DNA from: Herpetosiphon sp.
GTDB taxonomy: Bacteria > Chloroflexota > Anaerolineae > Anaerolineales > Villigracilaceae
DNA length: 46,413 nt
Direction: 5' to 3'
Assembly (NCBI GenBank): GCA_020717985.1
Contig: DYDH01000010.1
Span: forward strand, 1-46,413
The notes beneath the pieces were generated by a model. That model worked only from the letters and a program-made list of their open reading frames with translations, did no database searches and was not told the DNA's origin. This document shows positions 36,008 to 42,830 of this stretch, in pieces (position 1 is the first letter of the stretch; each line of letters begins with the position of its first letter). Both the position numbers and the translations under genes were made by a program.

Positions 36008-36401
36008 ATTTGCTCCGCAGGAAAACAACAAATTTTATATTTGAAACAAACGGATACGGATGTTGAAAAATCCGGGCATTATTGTTATCCTTGAATTTCA
36101 ATTTCTCTTATAATTTCAATTCGGAAATCCATTTGGAAATCCATTTAAGATTTTGAATAAAAAAAAATACAACCTACGCTGCATCCTTGTGTTTTGCATC
36201 AAATCCATAATCGGCGCCAACCCACAAGCGCGACAGACCATAAAGATGATTATTTTTACCCGTCCACCAAATCAGTTTCGACAAAACTATCTGCACAGCA
36301 ACTCCCATCTCTATAATTCTCAACCACCACCTTACAATATGTTTGCAAAGACCTTACAATTTTGTTTGTTTTCAGAATACAAGATAAAACATCCATTTCC
36401 A

Positions 36402-36417
36402 AGTGACAAATGTCACA
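36402..36417. promoter_or_regulatory. Candidate CRP/FNR-family operator palindrome
   Basis: The sequence A-GTGA-CAAATG-TCAC-A is a perfect GTGACA/TGTCAC inverted repeat with a 2-bp centre. It matches the CRP consensus TGTGA-N6-TCACA in nine of ten defined positions. It lies about 190 bp upstream of the promoter for the plus-strand genes and about 395 bp upstream of the EPS regulator start. The regulator itself is not in the window. Confidence 0.45.
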
Positions 36418-36592
36418 TTAATGTTTGATTTCCGGAAATTGTCTATACCGCACATATGGAGATGCACATGAATAATCAGCTATTTTGCCTGTATTTAGGC
36501 ACACTTGCGTCGCCGCTGTGTTAGCTTATCCAGTAGAGCCTTGATTTTTTATATTCCACTCAGCTTTTCGGTTTGGTGACTGCGGTTGCAGC

Positions 36593-36620
36593 TTGACATC
36601 ATGAAACAAAATACTATACT
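36593..36620 (+). promoter_or_regulatory. Sigma-70-type promoter for the 36638-39008 operon
   Basis: A perfect -35 TTGACA (36593-36598) and a -10 TATACT (36615-36620, one mismatch to TATAAT) are separated by 16 nt. Transcription should start near 36627, which is at the edge of the AGGAGG ribosome-binding site (36626-36631) of the ATG at 36638. The leader would be only about 11 nt. Confidence 0.7.
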
Positions 36621-36637
36621 GTTGCAGGAGGCCAACA

Positions 36638-37405
36638 ATGAAACTCAAAGGCATGGACGCTCTCTCGAAACACGTTCCCGAACTGAACTCGGCGGGCGGC
36701 AAGACGCGGATTGCACTCTATTCGGTTATATTGTTTGCGCTGGTCAATGCATATTTCATCACTACAGATAATATCCCCACCTGGAGTATAGACAGCGAGA
36801 TCATTATCGGCTCTCTCGGATTTCTTATCCTGAGTTTGTTCTTTTCCCGTAAACAAGCCTACAAGAAAAAATATAACGCACTCGCCTACCGTAACGCCTT
36901 CGCTCATTACGCCATGCCCGGACTGGCGCTTCTTTTTGCGGACATTGCACACGCCGCTTATATGAATGGTCCATTCGTGCCGCGCGGCTGGTGGACAATT
37001 GTCTTTCTTGTACTTGGCTGGTTCATGCTTTGCATCGGCGCAATACTGTGGATGCGCAGTGTCTTCACTTTCGGCGTGGATAACCTTGCACTGTTATATG
37101 TCTATTATCCCGAAGAGAGCCGAATTATTGACTCAAGCATTTATGGCATTTTGCGTCACCCGATCTACGCCAGCGCATTACGCGTTTGCATCGGACTTGC
37201 GCTCCTGAACGGAAACGCTAATTCCATCGCGTTTATCATTTTCGCGCCGCTCGGATTTACTGGTTGGATTCGGCTCGTGGAGGAAAAGGAATTGATCGAA
37301 CGCTTCGATCAATCGTATCTCGATTATCGCAAGCGCGTCCCGGCCTTTTGGCCAAAACTGCGCGACCTAGGAGTCTTCTACAAATTTCTAATCACAGGAG
37401 GATAG
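36638..37405 (+). CDS. Isoprenylcysteine/phospholipid methyltransferase-like membrane protein
   Basis: The 255-residue protein has about five or six hydrophobic segments. Its C-terminal signature YGILRHPIYASALRVCIGLALL is followed by RLVEEKELIERFDQSYLDYRKRVP. This is the S-adenosylmethionine-binding region of the ICMT/PEMT family (Arg-His-Pro and the E-E-x-x-L...Y-x-x-Y pattern). Members methylate lipids or prenylated/small hydrophobic substrates at the membrane. AGGAGG lies 6 bp before the ATG. It heads a three-gene operon with the next two genes (3- and 7-bp spacings). The substrate is unknown. Confidence 0.82.
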   Translation: MKLKGMDALSKHVPELNSAGGKTRIALYSVILFALVNAYFITTDNIPTWSIDSEIIIGSLGFLILSLFFSRKQAYKKKYNALAYRNAFAHYAMPGLALLFADIAHAAYMNGPFVPRGWWTIVFLVLGWFMLCIGAILWMRSVFTFGVDNLALLYVYYPEESRIIDSSIYGILRHPIYASALRVCIGLALLNGNANSIAFIIFAPLGFTGWIRLVEEKELIERFDQSYLDYRKRVPAFWPKLRDLGVFYKFLITGG

Positions 37406-37408
37406 TTC

Positions 37409-37891
37409 ATGAACGCATTTGAAAAACGCCCCAGCCCAATGCTAAAATTTTTCTTCAAGGTTCCTGTCTGGCTTCATAAAATGGGATTGGGCGGCTGGGA
37501 AAAATTGATCGGCGCGCAGTGGATGTTCATCACAACCATCGGGCGCAAAACCGGCAAACGCCGCGAAACCATGGTGGACGTAATGGATTACGACAAAGCC
37601 ACCGACACCTATTACATTGAAGCCGCTTATGGCGCGCGCGCCGACTGGTACAAAAACATCCAGTCCAACCCGGTCTTTGAAGCGCAGGTTGGGCGCAGAA
37701 AATTCAAGGCGCGCGCGGGCGCTCTTTCCACCGAAGGCGCGGGCGAATTGCTCGTTCAATTCTTTCACAGCAAGCCTGCCTACACCCGCTCCGTGATGGC
37801 GATGGCTGGAATGAAATTCAAAGATGAAAATGACCTGCGCATTATCGGAAAAGACCTGACACTTTTGGCGGTCAAACCCGAGAAGGAGTAA
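37409..37891 (+). CDS. Deazaflavin (F420)-dependent nitroreductase-family protein
   Basis: This is a 160-residue protein of the DDN/DUF385 split-barrel family, whose best studied members bind coenzyme F420. The characteristic region WMFITTIGRKTGKRRETMVDVM precedes YYIEAAYGARADWYKNIQSN, typical of the family. AGGAGG lies 7 bp before the ATG. The family often reduces small molecules or binds F420/haem without known substrate. F420 use is assumed from the family and supports a Chloroflexota or Actinomycetota host. It is probably cotranscribed with the neighbouring methyltransferase and dehydrogenase. Confidence 0.82.
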   Translation: MNAFEKRPSPMLKFFFKVPVWLHKMGLGGWEKLIGAQWMFITTIGRKTGKRRETMVDVMDYDKATDTYYIEAAYGARADWYKNIQSNPVFEAQVGRRKFKARAGALSTEGAGELLVQFFHSKPAYTRSVMAMAGMKFKDENDLRIIGKDLTLLAVKPEKE

Positions 37892-37898
37892 AACTAAA

Positions 37899-39008
37899 AT
37901 GTCAAAGATATTGATTCTGGGCGGGTATGGATATACCGGCAAATTGCTCGCCAAACATTTGCTGGCTCAAACCGATGTGGAAATAATCATCTCTGGACGC
38001 AATCTGGAAAAAGCGAAATCCTTTGCGGATGTATTGAACGACTCACGTGTGAGCATAAGGCTGGCGGATGCATCCAACCTGAACAGCCTGACACAAGCGC
38101 TTCAAGGCGTGACCCTCTGCCTGATTGCCGCCCCGGTCACCCGCCACGCTGAGACAGTTGTCCGCGCGTGCATTGCCGCCCATGTGGATTATCTCGATAT
38201 TGAATTCTCGTCAAAGAAACTCAGCGCGATATACGCCGCAAAAGACGAAATCGAAAAGGCGGGGCTTTGCTTCATTACCGAGGCGGGCTATCACCCCGGC
38301 TTGCCCGCGGCAATGATCCGCTACGCTGCATCAAAATTGGATGTGATCGAATCCGCTTTGACAGCCGGCTATCTCAACATGAGTAATCTTCCATACAGCG
38401 AAGCCGTGGATGAACTCATGGAGGCGTTTATCGAATACCAAGCCCAAGTCTACAAAAATGGCGCGTGGACAAAACCCGGTTCATGGGATATGCGTTCCTT
38501 CAACTTTGGCGAAGACATCGGCGGACGCGCCTGTTACTCGATGTTCTTTGAAGAATTGCGCGATATTCCAAATATGTATCCGAACCTCAAGGAAACAGGG
38601 TTTTACATTGCAGGCTCAAATTGGTTCACAGATATTCTTATCACCCCAATTGTTATGCTCGGACTCAAACTTGCGCCGAAGCGCGGACTCCGCCCACTTG
38701 GCAAATTGATGTGGTGGGGTATGGGGAAATCGAAGCCGCCGTACGTGGTGGCTCTCAAAGTGGAAGCCAAAGGCCAATTGGAAGGCCACCAGGCCCAGGT
38801 CAATGCAAGGATCGCCCATCCCGATGGATATGAATTGACCGCGATTCCCGTCGTCGCATTTCTGAAACAATATCTCGATGGCTCGGCGCGCAAGGACGGA
38901 ATTCACATGATGGGACATGTCGTTGAACCTGTGCGGTTGTTCAACGACATGCAAAAAATGGGAGCGCAGGTCATCGAATCGCTTGACCTGTTGCATCTCC
39001 CTATTTGA
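37899..39008 (+). CDS. Saccharopine dehydrogenase-like NAD(P)-binding oxidoreductase
   Basis: The N-terminus ILILGGYGYTGKLLAKHLL is a Rossmann loop typical of the saccharopine dehydrogenase NADP-binding family. It continues with IIISGRNLEKAKSF and the region HVDYLDIEFSSKK...LCFITEAGYHPGLPAAMIRY. At 369 residues it has no full lysine-biosynthesis context, so it more likely belongs to the membrane-lipid or uncharacterised branch of the family. An internal hydrophobic stretch near residues 245-260 (ILITPIVMLGLKLAP) may contact lipids. It is preceded by AAGGAG and follows the deazaflavin protein by 7 bp. Confidence 0.8.
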   Translation: MSKILILGGYGYTGKLLAKHLLAQTDVEIIISGRNLEKAKSFADVLNDSRVSIRLADASNLNSLTQALQGVTLCLIAAPVTRHAETVVRACIAAHVDYLDIEFSSKKLSAIYAAKDEIEKAGLCFITEAGYHPGLPAAMIRYAASKLDVIESALTAGYLNMSNLPYSEAVDELMEAFIEYQAQVYKNGAWTKPGSWDMRSFNFGEDIGGRACYSMFFEELRDIPNMYPNLKETGFYIAGSNWFTDILITPIVMLGLKLAPKRGLRPLGKLMWWGMGKSKPPYVVALKVEAKGQLEGHQAQVNARIAHPDGYELTAIPVVAFLKQYLDGSARKDGIHMMGHVVEPVRLFNDMQKMGAQVIESLDLLHLPI

Positions 39009-39045
39009 TTCAGCAAGTCGTGAAAAGTGCTAAAATAACTGTCTT

Positions 39046-39534
39046 ATGTCTCCCCGAAAATTTGCCCTTGATCAGTTGGACTACGACATCATTCAGGCGC
39101 TGCATAAAAACGCGCGGGTGTCCGCCTCTGAAATCGCGCGCGAGACCGGCGCAAACGAACGCACCATCCGCAAACGCATCGACCGCCTGGTCGAAGAAAA
39201 GATATGCCGCCTAACCGCCATTCTTGATCCAACGGCATTTGGCTACATCACCGCGGCAGACATCCTGCTTGAAGCTGATCCAGCCAAGGAGGACGAAATC
39301 GTTCAGCGCCTTTCCTCCATGCCTGAGATCACCTATGTGGCATTCGGACAAGGCTCACAGGAAATTTCCATCGAAGCGAGATTCAAGGACAACGATGAAT
39401 TGCGCGAGTTTCTGCGCAAGACCCTGCCTTCCATCTCTGGTGTGACCGTCAGCCGTTATGCGCTCGTCCCGCGCATCCTGCGGAATATCGACGAATGGGT
39501 TCCTCCAAAGGAAGATTTTGGAATCGAAGAATAA
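39046..39534 (+). CDS. Lrp/AsnC-family transcriptional regulator
   Basis: This protein has an N-terminal winged HTH (LDQLDYDIIQALHKNARVSA, then EIARETGANERTIRKRIDRL) followed by a RAM-type ligand-binding domain to residue 162. Such regulators sense amino acids or related metabolites as octamers. No ribosome-binding site is visible. A TAAAAT box at 39031-39036 lies only 9 nt before the ATG, so a leaderless transcript is possible. A terminator follows, and the agmatine operon begins 250 bp downstream. Regulation of that operon is inferred from proximity. Confidence 0.9.
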   Translation: MSPRKFALDQLDYDIIQALHKNARVSASEIARETGANERTIRKRIDRLVEEKICRLTAILDPTAFGYITAADILLEADPAKEDEIVQRLSSMPEITYVAFGQGSQEISIEARFKDNDELREFLRKTLPSISGVTVSRYALVPRILRNIDEWVPPKEDFGIEE

Positions 39535-39536
39535 CC

Positions 39537-39569
39537 AACCGCTCCGTGAAAACGGGGCGGTTTTGTTTT
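39537..39569 (+). terminator. Intrinsic terminator after the Lrp/AsnC gene
   Basis: The stem AACCGCTCCG (39537-39546) pairs with CGGGGCGGTT (39553-39562) through one G-U pair, with a 6-nt loop TGAAAA, and runs into TTTTGTTTT. It begins 3 bp after the stop codon. Confidence 0.85.
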
Positions 39570-39612
39570 CTGGGCACTCTCTTCGCGCTCCCGAAAGAAC
39601 GTCGGGACAATG

Positions 39613-39658
39613 TGAGCGAAGTCGAAGCGCCCCAATAAATGTCCTTCGACTTCGCTCA
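39613..39658. repeat. REP-like 15-bp inverted repeat
   Basis: A perfect 15-bp palindrome arm (39613-39627 and 39644-39658, core GAGCGAAGTCGAAG) encloses a 16-nt loop. A smaller CCCGA...TCGGG pair lies just upstream (about 39589-39605). The core CTTCGACTTCGCTCAGGAC is a sequence commonly seen scattered between genes in bacterial genomes, so this is probably a copy of a dispersed extragenic repeat. Confidence 0.65.
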
Positions 39659-39696
39659 GGACGAAATAATCATGACATTCATCACTTTTATTCGTT

Positions 39697-39725
39697 TTGA
39701 GAAGTGTGTACACTGTATGTATATT
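39697..39725 (+). promoter_or_regulatory. Promoter of the agmatine operon with spacer palindrome
   Basis: TTGAGA (39697-39702) and TATATT (39720-39725) are spaced by exactly 17 nt, each with one mismatch to the sigma-70 consensus. The spacer contains the perfect palindrome GTGTACAC (39706-39713), a likely operator. Confidence 0.7.
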
Positions 39726-39752
39726 CGGAACAAAATTATTCCGTTTCGGAAT
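39724..39752. promoter_or_regulatory. CGGAA/TTCCG half-site array in the ptcA leader
   Basis: Three half-sites follow the -10 box: CGGAA (39726-39730), TTCCG (39739-39743) and CGGAA (39747-39751). The last two form a perfect ATTCCG-TTT-CGGAAT hairpin. They cover the expected transcription start and so look like a repressor site or an mRNA structure. Confidence 0.5.
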
Positions 39753-39785
39753 TACAAAAATCAACAATCGAAAGGATAAAAAAAC

Positions 39786-40808
39786 ATGACCCTCCGCCAT
39801 TTCATTGACACACAAGACTTCAGCAAGAAAGAACTGCTGGACATGATCGAACTGACCCGCAAGATCAAAGCCGCCGACAAGCAGGGTTGCACACCAAAAC
39901 TGCTCGAAGGCGCCTCGCTGGCAATGATTTTCGAAGAACCATCCACCCGCACGCGCGTTTCGTTCGAGGTCGCCATGACCGAGCTAGGCGGGCACGCGCT
40001 CTACCTCAAGCCCGGTGAAATTCACCTCGGCGTGCGTGAATCAATGTACGACACCGCCAAAGTCCTCTCGCGCATGTGCGACGCCATTTTCTGCCGCGCC
40101 CTCAAACACGAGACCGTGACCGAACTCGCAAAACACGCCGAAGTACCGGTCTTCAACGGTCTCACCGATTACAACCACCCCACCCAGGTGGTCTGCGATG
40201 TGACCACCATGCTCGAACACATGCCTGCCGGCAAGAAAATCGAAGACCTGAATGTGACCTTCATCGGCGACGCGACCAACGTGCTTTCGTCCCTGATGCT
40301 GATGTGTACCAAACTGGGCATGAACTTCACCCACGCCGCGCCGAAGAAATACCAGGCTCCCGAAGAATGGGTCAAGATGGCAAAGGAAAATTGCGCCGTC
40401 TCCGGCGGAACCCTGACCATCACCGAAGACCCAATCACCGCCGTCAAGAACGCGGACTTCATTTACACCGACCTGTGGTGGTGGGTCGGTCAGGAAGACC
40501 AAATTCCCGAACGCCGCGCTGCGTTCATGCCGACCTATCAGGTAAACCTTGACCTGTTCAACAAAGCCCCCACGCACTGCAAATTCATGCACAACCTGCC
40601 CGCCTCGCGCGGAGTCGAAGCCACCGACGAGGTGATGGATCACCCCCGCTCGATCATTTTCGACCAAGCTGAAAACCGCTTGCACGCTGAAAAGGGATTG
40701 CTGGTCTACTTCCTTTATCCACGCCTCAAGCGCCCCTCGGAAGAACTCAAAGCCTTCCACAAGGGACAGATCGAAAACTTTTTGAACGACCCAAAACTTG
40801 GCAAGTAG
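39786..40808 (+). CDS. ptcA: Putrescine carbamoyltransferase-like (transcarbamylase superfamily)
   Basis: In the agmatine deiminase pathway this enzyme phosphorolyses carbamoyl-putrescine to putrescine and carbamoyl phosphate. The carbamoyl-phosphate loop STRTR is at 53-57, and DYNHPTQ, FIGDATNV and DEAENR-like DQAENRLHAEKGLLVYF follow. The ornithine-specific S-M-G loop is absent and replaced by DLWWWVGQED, and a C-terminal helix extends the protein, both as in PtcA rather than ArgF. The normally invariant Cys of HCLP is Asn270 here (HNLPASRG). The neighbour aguA supports the assignment. AAAGGA lies 9 bp upstream of the ATG. ArgF activity remains an alternative. Confidence 0.75.
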   Translation: MTLRHFIDTQDFSKKELLDMIELTRKIKAADKQGCTPKLLEGASLAMIFEEPSTRTRVSFEVAMTELGGHALYLKPGEIHLGVRESMYDTAKVLSRMCDAIFCRALKHETVTELAKHAEVPVFNGLTDYNHPTQVVCDVTTMLEHMPAGKKIEDLNVTFIGDATNVLSSLMLMCTKLGMNFTHAAPKKYQAPEEWVKMAKENCAVSGGTLTITEDPITAVKNADFIYTDLWWWVGQEDQIPERRAAFMPTYQVNLDLFNKAPTHCKFMHNLPASRGVEATDEVMDHPRSIIFDQAENRLHAEKGLLVYFLYPRLKRPSEELKAFHKGQIENFLNDPKLGK

Positions 40809-40815
40809 TTTTCGA

Positions 40816-40852
40816 CGGAACACGCTACACGAAAGACGTATAGCGTGTTCCG
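40816..40852 (+). terminator. Intercistronic hairpin between ptcA and aguA
   Basis: A perfect 12-bp inverted repeat (CGGAACACGCTA at 40816-40827, TAGCGTGTTCCG at 40841-40852), extendable by one A-T pair, has a 13-nt loop. Only a short TTCTTT follows, and the GGAGG of aguA starts 6 bp later. It could be a partial terminator, an attenuator or a stability hairpin. Confidence 0.6.
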
Positions 40853-40868
40853 TTCTTTGGAGGAATCC

Positions 40869-41972
40869 ATGTCTTTGACTTTTGACTCCACTCCCCGCGC
40901 CGACGGCTTTTCCATGCCCGCTGAATTCGCGCCTCATGCTGGAACCTGGATGCTCTGGCCCCAGCGACCCGACAACTGGCGGATGGGCGGCAAGCCCGCG
41001 CAAAAAGCATTCGCGGCTATAGCCAGCGCCATTGTGCAATTTGAGCCGCTGACTATGGGCGTCAACGCCAATCAATATGCCAACGCCCGCCAGATGCTCC
41101 CCGAACACATCAGGGTGGTGGAAATTGCCAACAACGATTCGTGGCTACGCGATAGCGGGCCAACTTTTGTTACCGACGGCAAAGGCGGCATTCGCGGCGT
41201 GGATTGGATTTTCAACGCCTGGGGTGGAATGTTTAACGGCTTGTATTTTCCCTGGGATTTAGACGAAGCTGTCGCCCAAAAAGTCCTCGAAATCGAACGG
41301 GTTAACCGCTATAAAGCGCCGCTCGTCCTCGAAGGCGGCTCCATCCACGTGGACGGCGAAGGGACTTGCATTACCACCGCCGAGTGCCTGCTCAGTCCTG
41401 GACGCAACCCCGACCTGAGCAAGGATGAAATCGAAGACCATCTCAAAAATTACCTCAACGTGGAGAAGGTTCTTTGGGTTCCACGCGGAGTCTTCCACGA
41501 TGAAACCACCGGGCACGTGGATAACATCCTCTGCTACCTGCGCCCGGGCGTGGTTGCCCTGACCTGGACAGATGACAAATCCGATCCGCAATATGAGCGC
41601 TCCGCCGAAGCCTACGACTACCTGATGTTGCAGCCTGACGCGAAAGGACGCATGCTCGAAGTCCACAAGATTCACCAGCCAAATCCCATTCTTATCACCG
41701 CCGAAGAAGCCAAGGGCGTGGATGCGGTGTACGGAACCCTGCCGCGTGGAGCAGGTGACCGAATGGCGGCTTCGTACATCAACTTCTACCTGTGCAACGG
41801 CGGAGCCGTCATCCCATCATTTGACGATCCGCATGATGCCGAGGCGTTGGAAACGCTCCAAAAACTGCTGCCAGACCGCAGGGTCGTCAGCGTTCCCGCC
41901 CGCGAGATTCTGCTCGGCGGCGGCAACATCCACTGCATCACCCAGCAGCAGCCAAACGTAAAATCAAAATAG
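40869..41972 (+). CDS. aguA: Agmatine deiminase
   Basis: This guanidino-modifying enzyme hydrolyses agmatine to N-carbamoylputrescine and ammonia. The family landmarks are seen in order: [62 protein letters not shown] and the catalytic cysteine Cys356 in [13 protein letters not shown]. The length of 367 residues is normal. The ATG at 40869 has GGAGG 5 bp upstream and is preferred over an in-frame start at 40845 inside the intercistronic hairpin. Its operon partner would use the carbamoylputrescine produced. No agmatine/putrescine antiporter or carbamate kinase is in the window. Confidence 0.95.
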   Translation: MSLTFDSTPRADGFSMPAEFAPHAGTWMLWPQRPDNWRMGGKPAQKAFAAIASAIVQFEPLTMGVNANQYANARQMLPEHIRVVEIANNDSWLRDSGPTFVTDGKGGIRGVDWIFNAWGGMFNGLYFPWDLDEAVAQKVLEIERVNRYKAPLVLEGGSIHVDGEGTCITTAECLLSPGRNPDLSKDEIEDHLKNYLNVEKVLWVPRGVFHDETTGHVDNILCYLRPGVVALTWTDDKSDPQYERSAEAYDYLMLQPDAKGRMLEVHKIHQPNPILITAEEAKGVDAVYGTLPRGAGDRMAASYINFYLCNGGAVIPSFDDPHDAEALETLQKLLPDRRVVSVPAREILLGGGNIHCITQQQPNVKSK

Positions 41973-42007
41973 CATCTTGCGCAAATCATTTGTCATCAGC
42001 CGATCTT

Positions 42008-42051
42008 TGCTAATCTGCGCGAAATGCCTAAAGAATTCGCGCAGATTAGCA
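42008..42051. terminator. 16-bp stem hairpin between convergent genes
   Basis: A perfect 16-bp inverted repeat (42008-42023 and 42036-42051, arms TGCTAATCTGCGCGAA and its complement) has a 12-nt loop. It lies between aguA (+) and the next gene (-). No strong T-run follows on either strand, so it may be a bidirectional terminator or a dispersed extragenic repeat. Confidence 0.55.
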
Positions 42052-42096
42052 TCACCTGGGAAAATTTTTCAGATCCGTGATTCGGAAAAGGGAAAG

Positions 42097-42600
42097 TTAA
42101 GGCTTTTGCAGATGCAACTCCTGAGTCACTGCACCCAACGCTGAGAGATATTGTTCCCGGTCAAAAACGAACGGACCCAGCCCAGTATAGGAGAGTGGCT
42201 GCCAACCCATTTCCCGTGCCTCCGCCTCGTCAATCCATGGGCTGGGCGTCTTTCCACCAAGCCAGGGACTTTTCAGATCACTCCAGATTATGGTTTGTGA
42301 ATCAAACACCATGTCCGCCATAATGCAGTTGCACTCTGCATACGTGCAGGTACAGGTCAAAACGACACTGAACCGACGCCTCTTTTTCCCCAACATCTCA
42401 TCATGAAATTGATGGAATTGATCTGCTTCAAACCCTATGTACCTCGAACGGGTATTTTTATTCCCGTCCCAGTTTTTTTGTTCCACCCTGGTGACCAGGT
42501 CGATCAGGTCCTGTCCGTTAATATAGATGTTTATAACAGGAAAACGATAACCTGCCTCTGCATCCTCGTATTGCTCAATGACAAACTTGATGGTATCCAT
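42097..42600 (-). CDS. Hypothetical protein
   Basis: I do not recognise this 167-residue protein. It is acidic and soluble with no signal peptide. A motif VVLTCTCTYAECNCIMADM has four Cys in a short span that could bind metal. The segment GYRFPVINIYINGQDLIDLV at the N-terminus and RSRYIGFEADQFHQF suggest an alpha/beta fold. The ATG at 42600 has AGGAG 6-7 bp upstream and is preferred over 42642. It is separated from its neighbours by more than 100 bp on each side and so is probably transcribed alone. Confidence 0.65.
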   Translation of the reverse strand: MDTIKFVIEQYEDAEAGYRFPVINIYINGQDLIDLVTRVEQKNWDGNKNTRSRYIGFEADQFHQFHDEMLGKKRRRFSVVLTCTCTYAECNCIMADMVFDSQTIIWSDLKSPWLGGKTPSPWIDEAEAREMGWQPLSYTGLGPFVFDREQYLSALGAVTQELHLQKP

Positions 42601-42830
42601 TTCAATCTCCTTATTTCGCGCAATGGGATTTGACCAATGCAAAGAAACCCTGTGTCCAGGCTTCTTTTATATTGGTTGTTGCGCTAATTAGGGATTGGGA
42701 AAGGGATTTATGTCATCTTGGCTATGTTATTTTTATTATACTGCCTTATGGTTATTACATACGAATTTCCTGTCCACAGACCCTGCGTTGAGACAAATTT
42801 CCTGCGTGTAAATTTTCGTGGCTCACCTTT

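Larger units (their letters stand above)
36008..36637. promoter_or_regulatory. Divergent intergenic control region between EPS locus and methyltransferase operon
   Basis: This 630-bp AT-rich stretch has no convincing gene. It holds: a tandem pair of GGAAATCCATTT (36123-36134, 36135-36146); two AATTTCAAT copies 18 bp apart (36094-36102, 36112-36120), the first within the palindrome TTGAATTTCAA; two ACCTTACAAT copies 22 bp apart (36329-36338, 36351-36360); a CRP-type palindrome (36402-36417); and a sigma-70-like promoter at 36593-36620 for the plus-strand genes. I found no convincing promoter for the minus-strand EPS run, only a TATAAG on the minus strand at about 36112. Confidence 0.6.

Noticed and set aside
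36153-36428. Plus-strand 91-codon open frame in the 630-bp intergenic region
   Set aside because: It has no ribosome-binding site, biased composition (Asn, Gln, Pro, Lys) and overlaps regulatory repeats.
39786-40808. Annotation as ornithine carbamoyltransferase (argF)
   Set aside because: The S-M-G ornithine loop is missing, the C-terminal helix is PtcA-like, and aguA is adjacent. PtcA is preferred, though not proven.
40041-41108. Long open frame (355 codons) on the minus strand opposite ptcA and aguA
   Set aside because: It is antisense to two well-supported enzymes, has low-complexity His/Gly/Val-rich translation and no family motif. It is an artefact of GC-rich codon use.
42735-42740. 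Perfect TATAAT on the minus strand upstream of the hypothetical gene at 42600
   Set aside because: No acceptable -35 box lies 15-19 bp upstream, and the distance to the start is about 135 bp. Left uncalled.
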